A DNA stretch of 64,000 nucleotides from Tolypeutes matacus (lineage: Eukaryota; Chordata; Mammalia; Cingulata; Chlamyphoridae), in contig JAKSZT010053887.1 of assembly GCA_026826555.1 (NCBI GenBank), forward strand, positions 61,931,468 through 61,995,467. Reading direction: 5' to 3'. Both the position numbers and the translations under genes were made by a program. Of this stretch, positions 23,681-36,236 are shown in pieces (positions within the stretch are counted from its first letter, which is position 1; each line of letters begins with the position of its first letter). The notes beneath the pieces were generated by a model. That model ran no database searches. It was given only the letters and a program-made list of their open reading frames with translations, and was not told where the DNA came from.

Positions 23681-24146
23681 GCTCTTGAATATTTTTGTAC
23701 TGAAATCTGTAAAGCAATTCAGCATACATGGTGGGGAACACAAACCAAAGTACACAAAATACACTGCCAAGAGAAGTTAGGACACAGTAAATGAAGCTGA
23801 TCAGGCATAAGGAAAATTGAACCTCTCCTTCAGTGCCAGGTAGAAAAAAACTGAATGACGAGAAGGACGGCCAATGGGAGAACAAAGCTCCTCCATCATG
23901 GGAATAAACACTATCCATATTCAGTTGTATTTGCCATGAAAAATATGGGCCAGATAATAAGATTTTTTCAAGAAAACCCCCAAATCCAGATTTTTATATG
24001 AAATTATCCAGTCTTTGAAAGTTGGCAACTAATTAACATTGTTTTACAACACTGTGGAGGCCAAAACTGTGCCAGCCAACTCAAACACATTTGTGGCTGG
24101 ATTTGGCCAAAGGCCTGCCATTTATGACCTCTGGTTTATAGTCGTT

Positions 24147-24375
24147 TTACATAATGATACTTTCCACATGAGTTATCTCATTTAATGCTCACAAATACCC
24201 ATGTGATGTGGGTAACACTATTTTTTATCTTACTGGCTTCTAATCCAGCGTTCTTTCTATTCTGACTAGCAGGAGAGACGTCAGGAAGATTTTTTTTTTA
24301 ACTTGCCCAAAGGCATTGGTTAATACATAGCAGGGCAGGCACTTGAATTCAATCCACAAAACTCTCTCTTACTTT
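24147..24375 (-). repeat. MIR fragment, interrupted
   Basis: 'gagttatctcatttaatgctcacaaatacccatgtgatgtgggta' and, after an insertion, 'ttgcccaaagg...acttgaattcaat' fit antisense MIR. Confidence 0.55.
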
Positions 24376-25667
24376 TATTTGACTTAATAGCTATACTTAA
24401 TTTTGGTAACAAATAAAAGAAAGATTTTGATATTTTTAAAAAGCAGTTTAGAGTTTTATAATTAGTCATTGAATCATCATCACATATGTAATAGGGTGAC
24501 TTAAGTTAATTGTCAATTCTGCTTTTTTGGTTTGACCTTTAAGGCAAGATAAGCAGAATTAGTGACACTGAGTCAGGTACTATTAAAATATGCTTTCCCT
24601 TTGATCCCCTAAAACAACCCCATCCTCAGCAGCCAGAAGGCCTGTTAATCTTTCATTCTGTATGTGGAAATGAGTTGATGAAACTGATGAATCCATGAAC
24701 ATACGGGACTGCTACCACACCAAGCCTAGACTTGGAATATTATACATAATTGGAGAAGTAAGGAGGGGCTAGAAATGTTTCTTTCCACAGGTCTAAGTCT
24801 TAGAACAATGTTCACACAAGATTTTGTAAATAACTTTATTGTTTTTTTTAAAGATAATACAATTATATGATAAATATTTCAAACAGTATATAAAAGTATA
24901 TTATGGAAAAAGGTATTCCCTCCCTGAACCCAGTCTTCCAGGTTCCATCTCAAAAACATCATTGTAATAAGTTTCTTCTGTATTATAGCCTACACTTCTT
25001 TCAATGAGACTTAACCTTATCGCTCTATTTATGCTTATACCATAGCTTTTATCCCCTTCTAAAATACATATAATTCACTTCTAGATGATGTTTATTGTTT
25101 ATCAAATCTCTTCCCTGCTAGGGAATGTATTTTATCCGACATGTTTAAACAGGCATTCAATCAGTATTTATTGAATTAGATGTATAAATAATTGAATCTA
25201 TCCAGAAATATTCTCTGCCTGATAAAGCATATGTATGTGTATCTCCTTTTCCTCTTATCCCTTTTAATATAAAAGGTGAGCATAGATACATATTGTAAAT
25301 TTAGCTTTCTTCCTTAAATAAAATGTCCAAAGATTTTTCCAAATGACCATGTATAGCTCTATCTCATTTTTTAAATCAGCTGCATATGAATTTATTGCTT
25401 CTAACAAAATTTATCTTACCACTCCAAGAGGGATGGAAAAGTGGGTTGTTTAAAATATTTTGTTACTATGAACAATGGTGCATTTGACTAGCCTTATATA
25501 AACCTTTATTCATACATACATTATATCTGTAGGGGAAGTCTCCAAAAGATGATTTTTTCAGGATAAAACAGTATGTGCATTTTAAATTTTGGTGAATGTT
25601 ATCAAATTGCTGTACAAAGAAATCTGCAATTTTTTTCTCTTACTAAGAAGGATTATCAATGTGCCTA

Positions 25668-25689
25668 TTTTTTTTTTTTTTTTTTTTTT
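25668..25689 (+). repeat. Poly(T) tract
   Basis: A run of 22 T, possibly the tail of a minus-strand retroposon. Confidence 0.9.
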
Positions 25690-25797
25690 ACCAACCTGGT
25701 ATATAATGAAAATCTGATAGGTGAAGATGATATATATGTGCAGTTTCCATGCTGATTTCACACATTATGCATGAAGCTCATCATCTTTTCATCAGAC

Positions 25798-26291
25798 TGT
25801 GGTAGTTTGAAACATGATGTTCCCCAGAAAATCATGTTCTTGAAACTGGTCCATTCCTGGGGGTGTGAACGTATTGCAGGGGGGACCATTTGATTAGATT
25901 ACTTCAGGAAGGCATGGCCCAGGCTGGTCTTAATTCTTTTAATGGAATCCTTTATAAAAGGGCTAAATACAGAGAGAGGGGGCCACAAAGGAGCTCAGGG
26001 AGGAATCCACATAAGCTGAGAGAGAAAGCCCTAGACAGAGCAGCCAGAAGCTGAAAGCAATGAAACGTGGGGGAGAAGGGCAAGACAGCAGACCTCACCA
26101 TTGTGCCCGGCCATGTGACATGAGCTCAGGGCACTGACAAACAATCTTTGGGGAGAGAGCTTTGCCTGATGCGTTGATTTGGACCTTTTTCTCAGCCTCA
26201 GAACTGTAAGCTTTTAAATTAATAAATCCTCACTGTAAAAGCCAACCCATTTCTAGAATATTGCCTTGGCAGCCTTTAGCAAACTAAGACA
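25798..26291 (+). mobile_element. Solo LTR of the same MaLR-like family as 12694-15093
   Basis: Starts TGTGGTAGTTTGAAAC and ends GCAAACTAAGACA (TG...CA). A 4-base repeat, agac, flanks it at 25794-25797 and 26292-26295. A poly(A) signal lies in 'aattaataaatcctcactg'. Its reverse complement matches the two LTRs of the element at 12694-15093. No internal region is attached. Confidence 0.8.
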
Positions 26292-27806
26292 AGACCAATG
26301 AGTTGTAAATACTTTTCTTGTTGATTTGTAAGAAGTCTTTGTTTCTAAATAAAATTAGTACTTTGTTGGTCTTTCTTTCTGCTTGATTTTACTTGGCTAT
26401 ATTTCATTCTTAAATTCTCAATTCCAGCATTAACCTTTATACACTTAAACAGACTCATTAAGTTTACCTATTTAAATAGTATGTTTAGGCACAGATCTGT
26501 TCACCCCACCACCATCTTTGATGAAAAAATGAGAAAAATCAGTATTCTTACACTCTTCCACTGTCTTGTCTCTTCCAACTCATGACTTGTAAAAGTTATG
26601 TTAAAATGCCTACATTATCATAATTTGTAATATTGATCTTCTATCATGTGACCAAAACTCTCATAGTTGTTTTAAACTAAGCCATAATTAAAATGGGCTT
26701 AATGCTTACCAATAATCTTTTTTCCCCCAGAGATTATCTATTTATTTCTTGGTTGCTCAAAATTATCTTCCAATGGATTTTTTCAAAATATTTTATGGCA
26801 ACTATATTTCTAGCAATATTTTATGTTTAAAAATAGTTGTTTGTTTGATATTACATTGTAATTGAATAACAGTTTAAATGTGTATGAAATACTTGGGTCA
26901 TATTTTTTCCCAAGAGCTTAATGGGCATTAATTAGCCATATGCCAACAATGAAGACTGCTGTGAGGTATGAAGCCACACTGATTTTTTTCCCCTCTTAAA
27001 TGATGTCATATTTTTCCTTATATGCCCAGTGGGGTTTTCCCTTATCTCTGCAATCTAGTAACATTACCTGGCTGTGTTTCCTTATTGAGCAATTGTAACT
27101 AGTATTTCCAGGGATAGAAGGCATTCATTTGCTGTATAGATTCAGATCTTTTTTTATTTCAGAAGAAAAAAAACCCTGAATATTATATTTGAACATTTTT
27201 CTCTTTCACTTACATGTTTTTCTCTCTATTCTTTTCCATTTCATCTCTTTCATTTTCCTCAAGCCTATTCTCCATGTCTCTGGCTATGCCATCAGCAGAT
27301 TCCATTCTCCTATTACTTGCTTTCAAAGTGGCCTTCATTTACGTGATGTTAGTTTAATTTTCATTTCCACTTCTTTTCTGAGTGCTGCCACTTACTTTTT
27401 CATTTCCTTTTGTTGTCTTTTCATTTTTTCAGTGAAATCTTGTATCTGTGCATTGTACTCACATTTTAGAGAGAATACTTTTTCATTATATCATTTGGAT
27501 TCTTGGAAGAAATTCTGGCTCATGTTTTCATCTGTCCCATAGCAAAACTTTTCTTCTCTGAGATCATCTGCATTTTGCTTTTCCTATTCCTTTTTTCTTT
27601 TTTGGCTTCTTACAGAATTTTCACTAAAACACATAAGGAATGTTTTGAATGATTTCTTTTTCTTTCCAAAATGAGAGAAGTTCTTTCTGCACCAGCTATT
27701 TGTGGGAGGGTAGTATGGATAAGGGGCCAGAAAAGTGACCTCAGCCAGTAGGGAAACTCCTTCACCCAGAGTAAAACTTCATGTGACACAAAGTTGTGGG
27801 GGGGGG

Positions 27807-27828
27807 TGTGTGTATGTGTGTGTGTGTG
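27807..27828 (+). repeat. (TG)n run
   Basis: Alternating TG with one interruption, next to a G run. Confidence 0.9.
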
Positions 27829-28622
27829 AAGAGTTAGCCTCCGTTTAGCTGCAAGGATGCTTACCACCCACAGATTCCTCTTTATCCCAGTACAGATCGA
27901 AAAGATGATATGTCTGTTTATTTCTTGGCTTTCTCCCATTTTTCTTGCCACTCTATGATGTCCAACAGGACTCAAGAAGCTCCTGCAGCTCACCTATGCA
28001 CTGTAGCTTTTAATTTTCAACAAAGGGTCATTAGGTTTGTCACTCTGTCTGCCAAAACAGAATTGCCTGCTCTTTTGGTCCTACTCAAGAGCAATGTCCT
28101 CCCTGCATGTCTCTATTTCACTGAATTTGACAGCTCTCTGTTATTTTGATTCTTACTATGATAATAATACATATTATGATTTAGGACAAGAAAGTTTTTG
28201 CAGTTCTCAGCACAGATCATGTTTTGTCCTTTTGTCTCTCATTCTTTTCTTACAGTTTTCAGTGGACTTCTGAGAGTTGAAGAGGATATAAAACTCTTCA
28301 GCTCTTATAGTTAGATATCTCCAACACACTATTTTGGGGGATTTTATGAGCATTAGTCAAGGTTATTTTGTAATTTCCTACAAATCTAGAATATGCATAA
28401 ATTGTTCTTTGTTTTTGTTTTTTATTTTCAATTTTTGTTTACCCTTCAGTAGGCTATTTCCTACTTAGCTCTACAGGGGTGTGAACTTTCATGCCATTAA
28501 ATCCCCATTTAAAGAAGAAAGTGTTGTAAACGTCCATATAATTATAATCCCTGGCACCAAATCTGCATAGTTTAGCATAGTTAGTGGCTCCATGGACAAG
28601 GTGACCCTGCAGTAATTGTTAC

Positions 28623-28748
28623 CTTGCTGACACCTGGATCCCATTAGGCCAGGTAGACACTGGCACCGTCCAGTCCCTGGGTCATAGTGTCCTATGCCAC
28701 AGGAACACATTTGGCCACAATCCTGCCCATAGTAATCTTCAGGACAAG
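28623..28748 (-). CDS. EGFEM1: EGF-like repeat exon with fifth cysteine lost and one codon shorter
   Basis: A 126 bp phase 1-1 exon on the minus strand with strong acceptor ctttcctgcag and donor CAAG/gtaaca. Cys at 1, 10, 14, 16, 28, 30 and 39. The loop between the fourth and sixth cysteines is one residue short, and Tyr21 stands where the fifth cysteine should be, directly before Asp-Pro. The Cys5-Cys6 bridge of the standard fold would be missing. The remaining Gly and aromatic positions (Tyr6-Gly7, Gly26, Gly33, Gly36) are kept, and the frame is open into both neighbours. Confidence 0.9.
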
Positions 28749-29699
28749 CTGCAGGAAAGAGCAAAACAAAGCAAAACAAAACCAGAATTTCCTTATTAAA
28801 TATTCCACTGTCAAGCTTTTATTTTTTCAGTCAATAGTCTTTACTGACTTGCCTTTAATTTGGTTTTTCAACCTAAAGTTACTTTGAATAACAACAACAA
28901 CAAAAACGAGCTATTCAAATTGTTGCTTATTTTAGTGCAATTTTAGTTGATGTCAGGAATTTCTAACCAAATATCTGTATCAAAAACCTACATATATTAT
29001 CCATGTCTCTTAAAAAGTAGGAACCTCAGCTGTTCCCAATTTGGATTTAGTCTTGCTTTGCCACAGCTTGTCTTAGACAGTGTATGTGTGTGTGTGTGTG
29101 TTTTAATAATCTCCTCTGTGTTTCTTCTTAAAATCCATTCTGAAATTTGAGTGTATGCTCTTATGTATCAATATAGGAGACATTATATTCACATCTCCAA
29201 ATATTTAATTATGTATGTGCACTTATTTATTTACTTATTACTCATTTGTAGATTGCATGCAAAGCTAAAATAAATATCTTAGAATCAAATGAAAGGAAAA
29301 ATTGGTAACAATACATATAAATGAATGTCAGTATTATTTGAACTTTCAAGAGGCAGGCTGTGATTTAGGCTCTAATCTATCTGGTAGTCAAGGCAAAGAA
29401 GGGAAAGTGCTCAGGCACAAAATCACAGCTTCCTTAAGACAAAATATACCTACTGTTTAGGGGAACCACAGCTTTTGAAGATGCATTGGCATGAGGAAAT
29501 TTCTCCCATTGGTTCTTCTTAAAGAACAAACATAAAAGGACCCAGCCAGAACCTCCTCCCAAAGAAATTTATGGGCCAGCTCAAACTCAGAAAGAACTTG
29601 GCAGGTGAGGCCTCAGATGTAGCACCCCCTAAGTATCAGTTGTGAGCTACCTAATGTCAGAACTTTCTCTTATTTAGCTTTTACCCTCAGTTTGGCAGG

Positions 29700-30003
29700 G
29701 TGGTGAGGCAGGGCAAAATTGAATCAGGGTGGGCCATAATCCATATTATTGGAGTCCTTATAAGCAAAGGAAATTGGGCACGGAAATAGAAATCACAAGT
29801 CAGAAGTCAGTGGAAATCAGAAGAGTTGACAAAAAGAGAGATATCACCATTGCTGAAACACTATAGACTCCAGGTCAGAGCAAACCCTGACAATACCTTG
29901 ATTTTGGACTTCTAGCCTTCAAATCCCTGAGGCAATCAACTCCTGTTGCTTAAGCCAAGTCATTGTGTGATAGTTGTCATAGCAGCCCTGGCAAACTAAG
30001 ACA
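29700..30003 (+). mobile_element. MLT1-type MaLR LTR fragment
   Basis: 'aatcagggtgggccataatcc', 'ggagtccttataagcaaagg', 'accttgattttggacttctagcc' and the end 'catagcagccctggcaaactaagac' follow MLT1 LTRs in sense orientation. Confidence 0.75.
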
Positions 30004-30280
30004 ACTATCTCCTTGGGGAAGATAAACATTTTGGATATACTTAGCATGTAACAATTTAGTAGCCCTGCCTAATCACAAACTTAATTATCATTCTTCCAAA
30101 TGAAGGGATCTCAATTTCACAATCTAGGCATGGGCATTGTGTGCATAAAGGATTGAGGGTTAAGGCAGTTCTTCTACCTTTTTATTTAGAATCTACAGAA
30201 TGGTGCACAAAACACAAATGCATGGTTCAAAGAATGATCATAAAATGAACATCTTCATCAACAATACCCAGGTCAGAAAA

Positions 30281-30386
30281 TATGATATGATATGATATGA
30301 TATGATATGATATGATATGATATGATATNNNNNNNNNNATGATATGATATGATATGATATGATATGATATGATATGATATGATATA
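30281..30386 (+). repeat. (TATGA)n pentanucleotide array with a 10-N gap
   Basis: TATGA units on both sides of Ns at 30329-30338. The length is unresolved. Confidence 0.97.
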
Positions 30387-31183
30387 TAATATAATATTGC
30401 CAGGACACACAACCCCTGCCCTTCACCAGGTGTTCACTTACTCATTGCATCCTCCATCCTCCCTAAAGATCATTACTATTCTGAATTCAAACACTAGTGT
30501 TTCATTGTTACATATAAATGTCACCAGAAGGGCCTGAGGAATCAGAGGCATGAGCATGTCTATAGATATCTGGGGGCAAGAAAAAACTATCAAAATACTT
30601 AGGAAATGGTAGAGCTGATAAAAGCAAAATATATTTGCTAAGCACATCCTCATAGTTTCTAAGTCCGTGCATATTCTAAAGGATCACCAATTTGAATTGG
30701 TTCATAAAATTTTACATCCATAGTTGCTTTAGTAATGTATAGTTAAGGTCTTCTGGTTTCAGAGAACTGTTTACTTTTTTGGTGAGCAGGGTAGTTACTT
30801 GCTTGGAAAATGCTGAGGGTAAATGAAATTGAGAAGCTTTACAAATGATGTTGAAATTGTGTACACAGGAATCCCCAGTCTGCTCTGATCTTGACAAACA
30901 GATGTTCTAATCCTGACTAGAATCTAGCATTGCTGGGGCAAGAGGGTTATGACTGAAGGGCTCTCTCTAGTTACCGTCACTGATTCAACCTCTCAATCAC
31001 ACTCTGAAACAAGCCCAGAATTTAGGTCAGTTTGCTGTTACTGCAGTAAGATATTAAGTAATTATAGCAGTGCTTACTCTTCTAAGTGCAGTTCTTAACT
31101 ATTCCCCTTTAGTGCCTGTGCTACCAGTATCGGGTGCTTGAATGATAAGCTTAACCATTTCATAGTAGTTAAGAGTAACTTAC

Positions 31184-31312
31184 TTTGACTACAGTCTGCC
31201 CCAATGAAGCCAGAAGGACAGTCACAGGTGCCAATCACAGTGTCACAGCTGCCACCATTCAGGCACTTATACGTCTTTTGGCAATATGGGCCATAAATGT
31301 CTTTTGGGCACC
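31184..31312 (-). CDS. EGFEM1: EGF-like repeat exon with third cysteine lost
   Basis: A 129 bp phase 1-1 exon on the minus strand with acceptor atccttcaacag and consensus donor CAAA/gtaagt. Cys at 1, 10, 16, 22, 29, 31 and 40. The third cysteine is Tyr14, a change one G-to-A step from a Cys codon, so the Cys1-Cys3 bridge of the standard EGF fold cannot form. All other signature residues are present, including the Asn-Gly-Gly before the fifth cysteine. The split codon joins the upstream A to GG (Arg) and the downstream A to CT (Thr). Confidence 0.91.
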
Positions 31313-34300
31313 CTGTTGAAGGATAACAAAACCACATGTGGCACTGTTAGTTGAAGCAATCAATGTTTAAATTCATGCCCGTAGACTTGTGGTTAACTCA
31401 ACATTCCAATTACTTTGGTATTTCCAATCTTGTTCAAGCTGTTGATTAAAGGCTTGGGCTTAATACTATGATATGAATTAGATGCCTGAGAAATATAGAC
31501 AAGGAGTCAGAAGTACCTGGTGCTGCTCACCAACATGGTATAAGGAACAACGTTGTACTTCCTTGGAAATCTTCCCACCTTTGGAGGCTGTTTAGAGCAG
31601 GTGATGATCTACCAAACAAAGCTATTTCATTCCAGCCCAGATACATTTGTTCTTTTGATTAATGTTTGTGTTTTATAGTTTTTCTTGTCTGGAATTATCT
31701 GGGTTTAATATAAGTAAGAATTCAAAATGGCATTAAGAATAGAGAATGGTTCTTCTTCTTCTGTTAGTTTTTCAGTTTTCTACACTCATGGGCATGGTGT
31801 ATGGCCTATCATAATGGTGTCTGTGTAGGAGAGAAATCAATGCCAGAATTCCAGATGAAGGGAGACTGAGCAGGATAAAGATTGAGCTGAAGACCACATT
31901 ATCTGTGGAAAGATGGAAAGTTTGAGAGTTTTTAACTGGGAGAAAATAAGAACTAAGAAGACATAGGTGTCTTCAAATATGGAAAGACTATCTTGTAGAA
32001 AAAGGAAATACTTTCTGAAAGACTGGAATAAGCTTTACTTGTATTACTCATCTCTGCAGGAGTTCAAGCAGGAAAGGCATAACGACTTAGAGAAAATATA
32101 GAGGGGATTCAAGTACTTGATTAATTTAGAAACATTTCCAACTGGGAAATTCTCCTGCTCTGTGCAATATCTGGAACTTTAAAGTCTTAAAATCATAAAA
32201 GCTTGAGTTTCCAGAGACCTCAGGGTTATCTTTTTCAACTCTCATTTCAACTCTCAACTGACCCTTATTTTGGTGCACAAAATTCTTCAGTTCTCTCAAG
32301 TAGTTCTTTTTCTCCCTTACTTACAAAAATTTGATAAAATGTACTGAAATACAAAATTAGTGACTGAAAAAAGCTCATATCTTCTTCTCTTCTCCCATTC
32401 ACCAAGATAAAAAGTGCCTCTTTGGTGTCCATCTGGGTCAAGTTTTTTAGGATGTAAATTTTTAAAAAGTTTTTATCAGGTGTCTAATACAGTAAGTAAA
32501 ACAAATGTGTGAAAACTTAATAAGGTTTGATTGCTTGATATTAGATAAAATAAAATAAACATAAGATGAGCTGAAAGTATGGAGTTGAAACAGTGAGTTC
32601 TGGTGTGTACTGCTGATATCTAGCTTCCAAAAAGAAGTTTAAATTAATAAGAGAATTGAAGGCATTGGTGATGGTAGCACAACATTGTGAAGGTAATTAA
32701 CAACACTGAAATATATATCTGAATGTGATTAAAAGGGGAAATGTTAGATTGTATATAAGTAACAGAATAACTTATTTTAAAATTCATGGAACTACACTAT
32801 ACAAACAGTGAACACTAAGTTAAGCCACGGACTATAGTTACTAGGACGATTATAAAAATGTGCTATCATCAATTGTAACAAATGTTCCATACCAATGAAT
32901 GAAAGAGGTGAATAATAAGGTGGCATATGGAATACTGTTATGCATGATTATTCTGTAAACCCACAACTATTCTAATAAAGAATAAATAATAAGGGAATTG
33001 ATAGGTATAGAAAACTCTGAAGTCACACTATCGTGAAGTGAAAGGTGACATGGATTTCTGTGTAAATAAGGAAAAGAGTAACATCTTCTGGGGTGGAATT
33101 TATGTTCTTATTATAGGAGGAAATGATAAACTGTTGATATAATCATGGGTATCAAAGAATCAGCATCTTACGTCAGTTGAAAAGAAAAAGGAGTTTACTT
33201 GCCATTATTTGATGAATTTAAATAACTGATATATGTGAAGGTCTAGATTTTGAGTTAACATTTTTGTGGGTTGAAATTATTTGGGAATCATAATTCCTCC
33301 CTGACATAAATCCATTTTGAAAACTATTCTAGAAGTAGTTTTCCATTTGATGGACTAGCCCCTTTCTGTTCTTTCTCTGTGTATAGAAAAATCTCACCTA
33401 ATTGTTAGCATTCAATTATCTTTTTAAAATTTGGGACACGGAACTTGATGAAATTAACCCACTAATGAGTATGCCATCTGTTGAAAGATGTATATGTGCT
33501 AACCTCTTAGTCCCATAACTCATTAAATTTGTATGGTGTGTGTTTACAGAAGTGCCCATAACCTTCCCCCTCCCCAAGAGTAAATTATTTTACTGACAAT
33601 TCCACTTTCCCATCCAATTGCATAGCTGTGTGGAATTTTGATTTCTGGAATCATGCACCCAAGCCTTGCTCTAATGTTCACTAAATTTAACAAGGAAACA
33701 CACGCCCAGGGCATAATGATTTCATTTGGCTTGTCTGAGTGAAATTCAGTCTCCCCTCCCTCGTTTCCTAAAGTTCCATTTGGCTTTTGCTCTATCCTTT
33801 ACAAATTATTTCTCCCTGGAAATTTTGTCTCTCTGGTAATGGGAGTTTAGTTATTTTCCATTACATGGTGACAATTTTTCCCCATCCTTGTCCCACAACT
33901 GATCCTTGCAACCTCATTCCAAGGAGAAGCTTGGATAAGAATTTACAGTTTTGATTTGGTTAAAATATCAAAGGCAAGCCCCTCTGCCACTGTATACCAT
34001 GATGACGTGAATGGCATTTCCTTAGAAACTTACAACAGTGAGGGTGTGGCTATGACTGTGTTCTGAAGAAATGAAAAGCCTGAGTCTATTTTCCTGCTAT
34101 ATGACCAGGTTACTCATGTATATATTAAGCCATTGTACACAGAGTTTTACTTTAGTCTTAAAAAGAGAGACTAAGATTCGATCTGTCTGAATTTTTATTG
34201 CTATGAGGAAGAGCATTAAAGTCAAGCTTCTCTTAATGTCTTGATATCTTCCTCCTGGCACTGGTGAGCTATTCTGTGACCCATGTTCCTCAAAGCAGGC

Positions 34301-36104
34301 TATTCCAAGTGTGGGGCTGCTCTACTGAATAATGTCAACAGAACTATCTGCGGTTTTAGAAGATTCCAATGCCTTAAATTCTCTCAGAAAGAGTTACTAT
34401 AAATATTGAGTTTCTCAGGTTAGAGAAATAAAAGGTTTCCAGGGTCCATGATCTCTTTTAATCCTCTCACTGGTCATAAAATATATAGCATGGTGATTTC
34501 ACATCTATAGGATAGTTGTTTTTTCCCCACATGCTAGCCACATGCTAAGACGGACCTGCCCACCCTCTGAATTATGGATAAGTGGTAATATTCTTATTGC
34601 AAGTCTGTCTGCTTGCTTCCTCTGACCTCTACCAAGAGAAATTTTTGATTCTCCACTCAAAATCTGAGAACATGAAAGCCCAGTTGTTCTTGGCTGCTGA
34701 AACTTTTGCTTTTGAGCCAGCTACACCTTTTATGGATATTTTCTCGAAACTTTTTTCATCGTCCTGTAATTACAGTGGAAGGTGCCAAGGAACCCTTGCA
34801 GTAACATTCAACCACGTGTTGCTTGGAATTAGGCCAATCTGACCAGAGAGGGAGCAGCTCCCTGCCTGTCTCACTTTTACAATGAGAAGCTACACTTCTT
34901 CAACCCAAAGTAACTTGCATTCTGAAATAAAACCACCCAGACTAAATGGAATTTGATATTATTTAGTAAGATAAAATATTCTTAATATAAAAAAGGAATT
35001 CTTTCTAGGAAAAATGACAGAATCAAATGTGAGTAAATAACTTTCTTCCAATAAAAGGGTGTTTGAAATTTACCGTCTTCAAAAAAGGAAATGAAAGTTA
35101 CTGATTTTATATTTTAGCTCTGCATTTCAAGAGTTGAAAATTGCAATGGTTATAGGTCCCAAACAAAACATTAATTGATACCATTCTCATACATGATTTT
35201 TAAGTGGTGATGTTTAAATATAGGACAAAACTGAGAAGTGAGATTTAAAATATACATTCTATGGCGTTTATGTCTGTAGAAAATTAAAATCAGTAGCTTC
35301 ACCATGAGTCCACGTTTTATGGGTGGCCTTTTGGGGGAAAAATTTAAAAATCCTAAAATCTCCCATATTCTTGCAGAACTAGCAGAAGGAAGTGAAAGGA
35401 ATCTGCTATAGGAGCGACAAGGGAGAACAGAGAGTAGTAATGGCCAAATTGGGAGAAAAAATGGAACTGAGGCCAAAATCATTTTATTCTTAAACCTATA
35501 AAAAGTACATTATAAATAATTACAAGCTTAAAAATTAAGTAGCTGACTGAACATTTTAACATGCTCCTTGGGACTTTTTATTGTGCGTTCTCCTATAACA
35601 ATTTTTGATGTTAGAATGTCTTAACAAATCAATATAAGGTGGTTGGTCTAGGGACTATACTTTTTTATTACACAACAGTGAGCCAACTGGCATTTGTCCT
35701 TTAAGCTAATCATCGTTTTCATTCCAGAATAACAATTTGTTTAATTTGATTGTTCCTAAGCAGATCCTGGAACTAACTTACTTTATTAATCACTTTAAAT
35801 ATATTGCCATTTGCTGTATGTTGATTTATAATAAGTTCATATTTTTCTTCTTAGTTTCTTTCTCCTGATCTCCTTTTCATGTTGGATATTTGTGAAGAAC
35901 TTGTGAATATTTTGAATAGAAAATGCAAAATAGAGAATGAATTACAGAAGAAAGTATGTTTTCACCTATTCAAATAAACATTCCCACAGAATTTGCATCA
36001 AATTAGAAGCTTGAATTAATATTTGCCAGTTAGCATTCTGAGTGACAAGCCACCCAATCAGTGTCTCCTCAACCAATTACAACTAAAGCAGAGAGCACAC
36101 TTAC
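31313..36104 (-). other. Intron (4.8 kb) between EGF exons
   Basis: Bounded by gtaagt (36104) and caacag (31315-31313). Apart from the L1 3' end at 32630-32985 I see no repeat or exon; short frames at 34582-34842 and 35171-35482 have no recognisable motif. Confidence 0.75.
32630..32985 (+). mobile_element. Xenarthran-type L1 3' end
   Basis: 'gtgattaaaaggggaaatgttagattgtat', 'gccacggactatagtta', 'tcatcaattgtaacaaatgttcc', 'atgcatgattattctgtaaacccacaact', ending 'ctaataaagaataaa'. I recognise this order as a high-copy L1 3' UTR in armadillo and sloth DNA; naming a subfamily would need a database. Confidence 0.7.
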
Positions 36105-36236
36105 TGAGTTGACAGTGGTTTCCATGGTAGCCAGCCAGACAGGTACATCTCCCTGTGATTGGGTGACAGTCCTCATTCTGGGCTGAACAGTGACATACCT
36201 GGTTACAGTCCTTCCCATATGTGCCTGGTGGACAAA
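36105..36236 (-). CDS. EGFEM1: EGF-like repeat exon, all eight cysteines (most upstream exon found)
   Basis: A 132 bp phase 1-1 exon on the minus strand with acceptor cctcttccccttag and consensus donor CTCA/gtaagt. Cys at 1, 10, 14, 16, 23, 30, 32 and 41. It is one residue longer than its sisters between the fourth and fifth cysteines, where Ser-Ala-Gln replaces the common Asn-Gly-Gly. It begins in phase 1, so at least one more coding exon must lie upstream. I found none between here and 64000. It is the first exon of the array in transcription order within the window. Confidence 0.92.

Larger units (their letters stand above)
22897..28622 (-). other. Intron (5.7 kb) between EGF exons
   Basis: Bounded by gtaaca (28622) and acaacag (22899-22897). 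Contains an L2 end, a DAS-SINE, a MIR, a solo LTR, a poly(T) tract and a TG run. 26300-27780 shows nothing named. Confidence 0.75.
28749..31183 (-). other. Intron (2.4 kb) between EGF exons
   Basis: Bounded by gtaagt (31183) and cctgcag (28751-28749). Contains a TG run (29079-29102), an MLT1-like LTR and a gapped microsatellite. Confidence 0.75.

Noticed and set aside
23477..23918. Overlapping minus-strand frames of about 100 codons
   Set aside because: They lie over a DAS-SINE and its flank; compositional artefacts.
27610..27993. 127-codon minus-strand frame
   Set aside because: Part of it is a translated TG microsatellite; no domain.
30227..30426. Ile/Ser/Tyr/His-repeat open frames on the minus strand
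   Set aside because: They are translations of the TATGA microsatellite.
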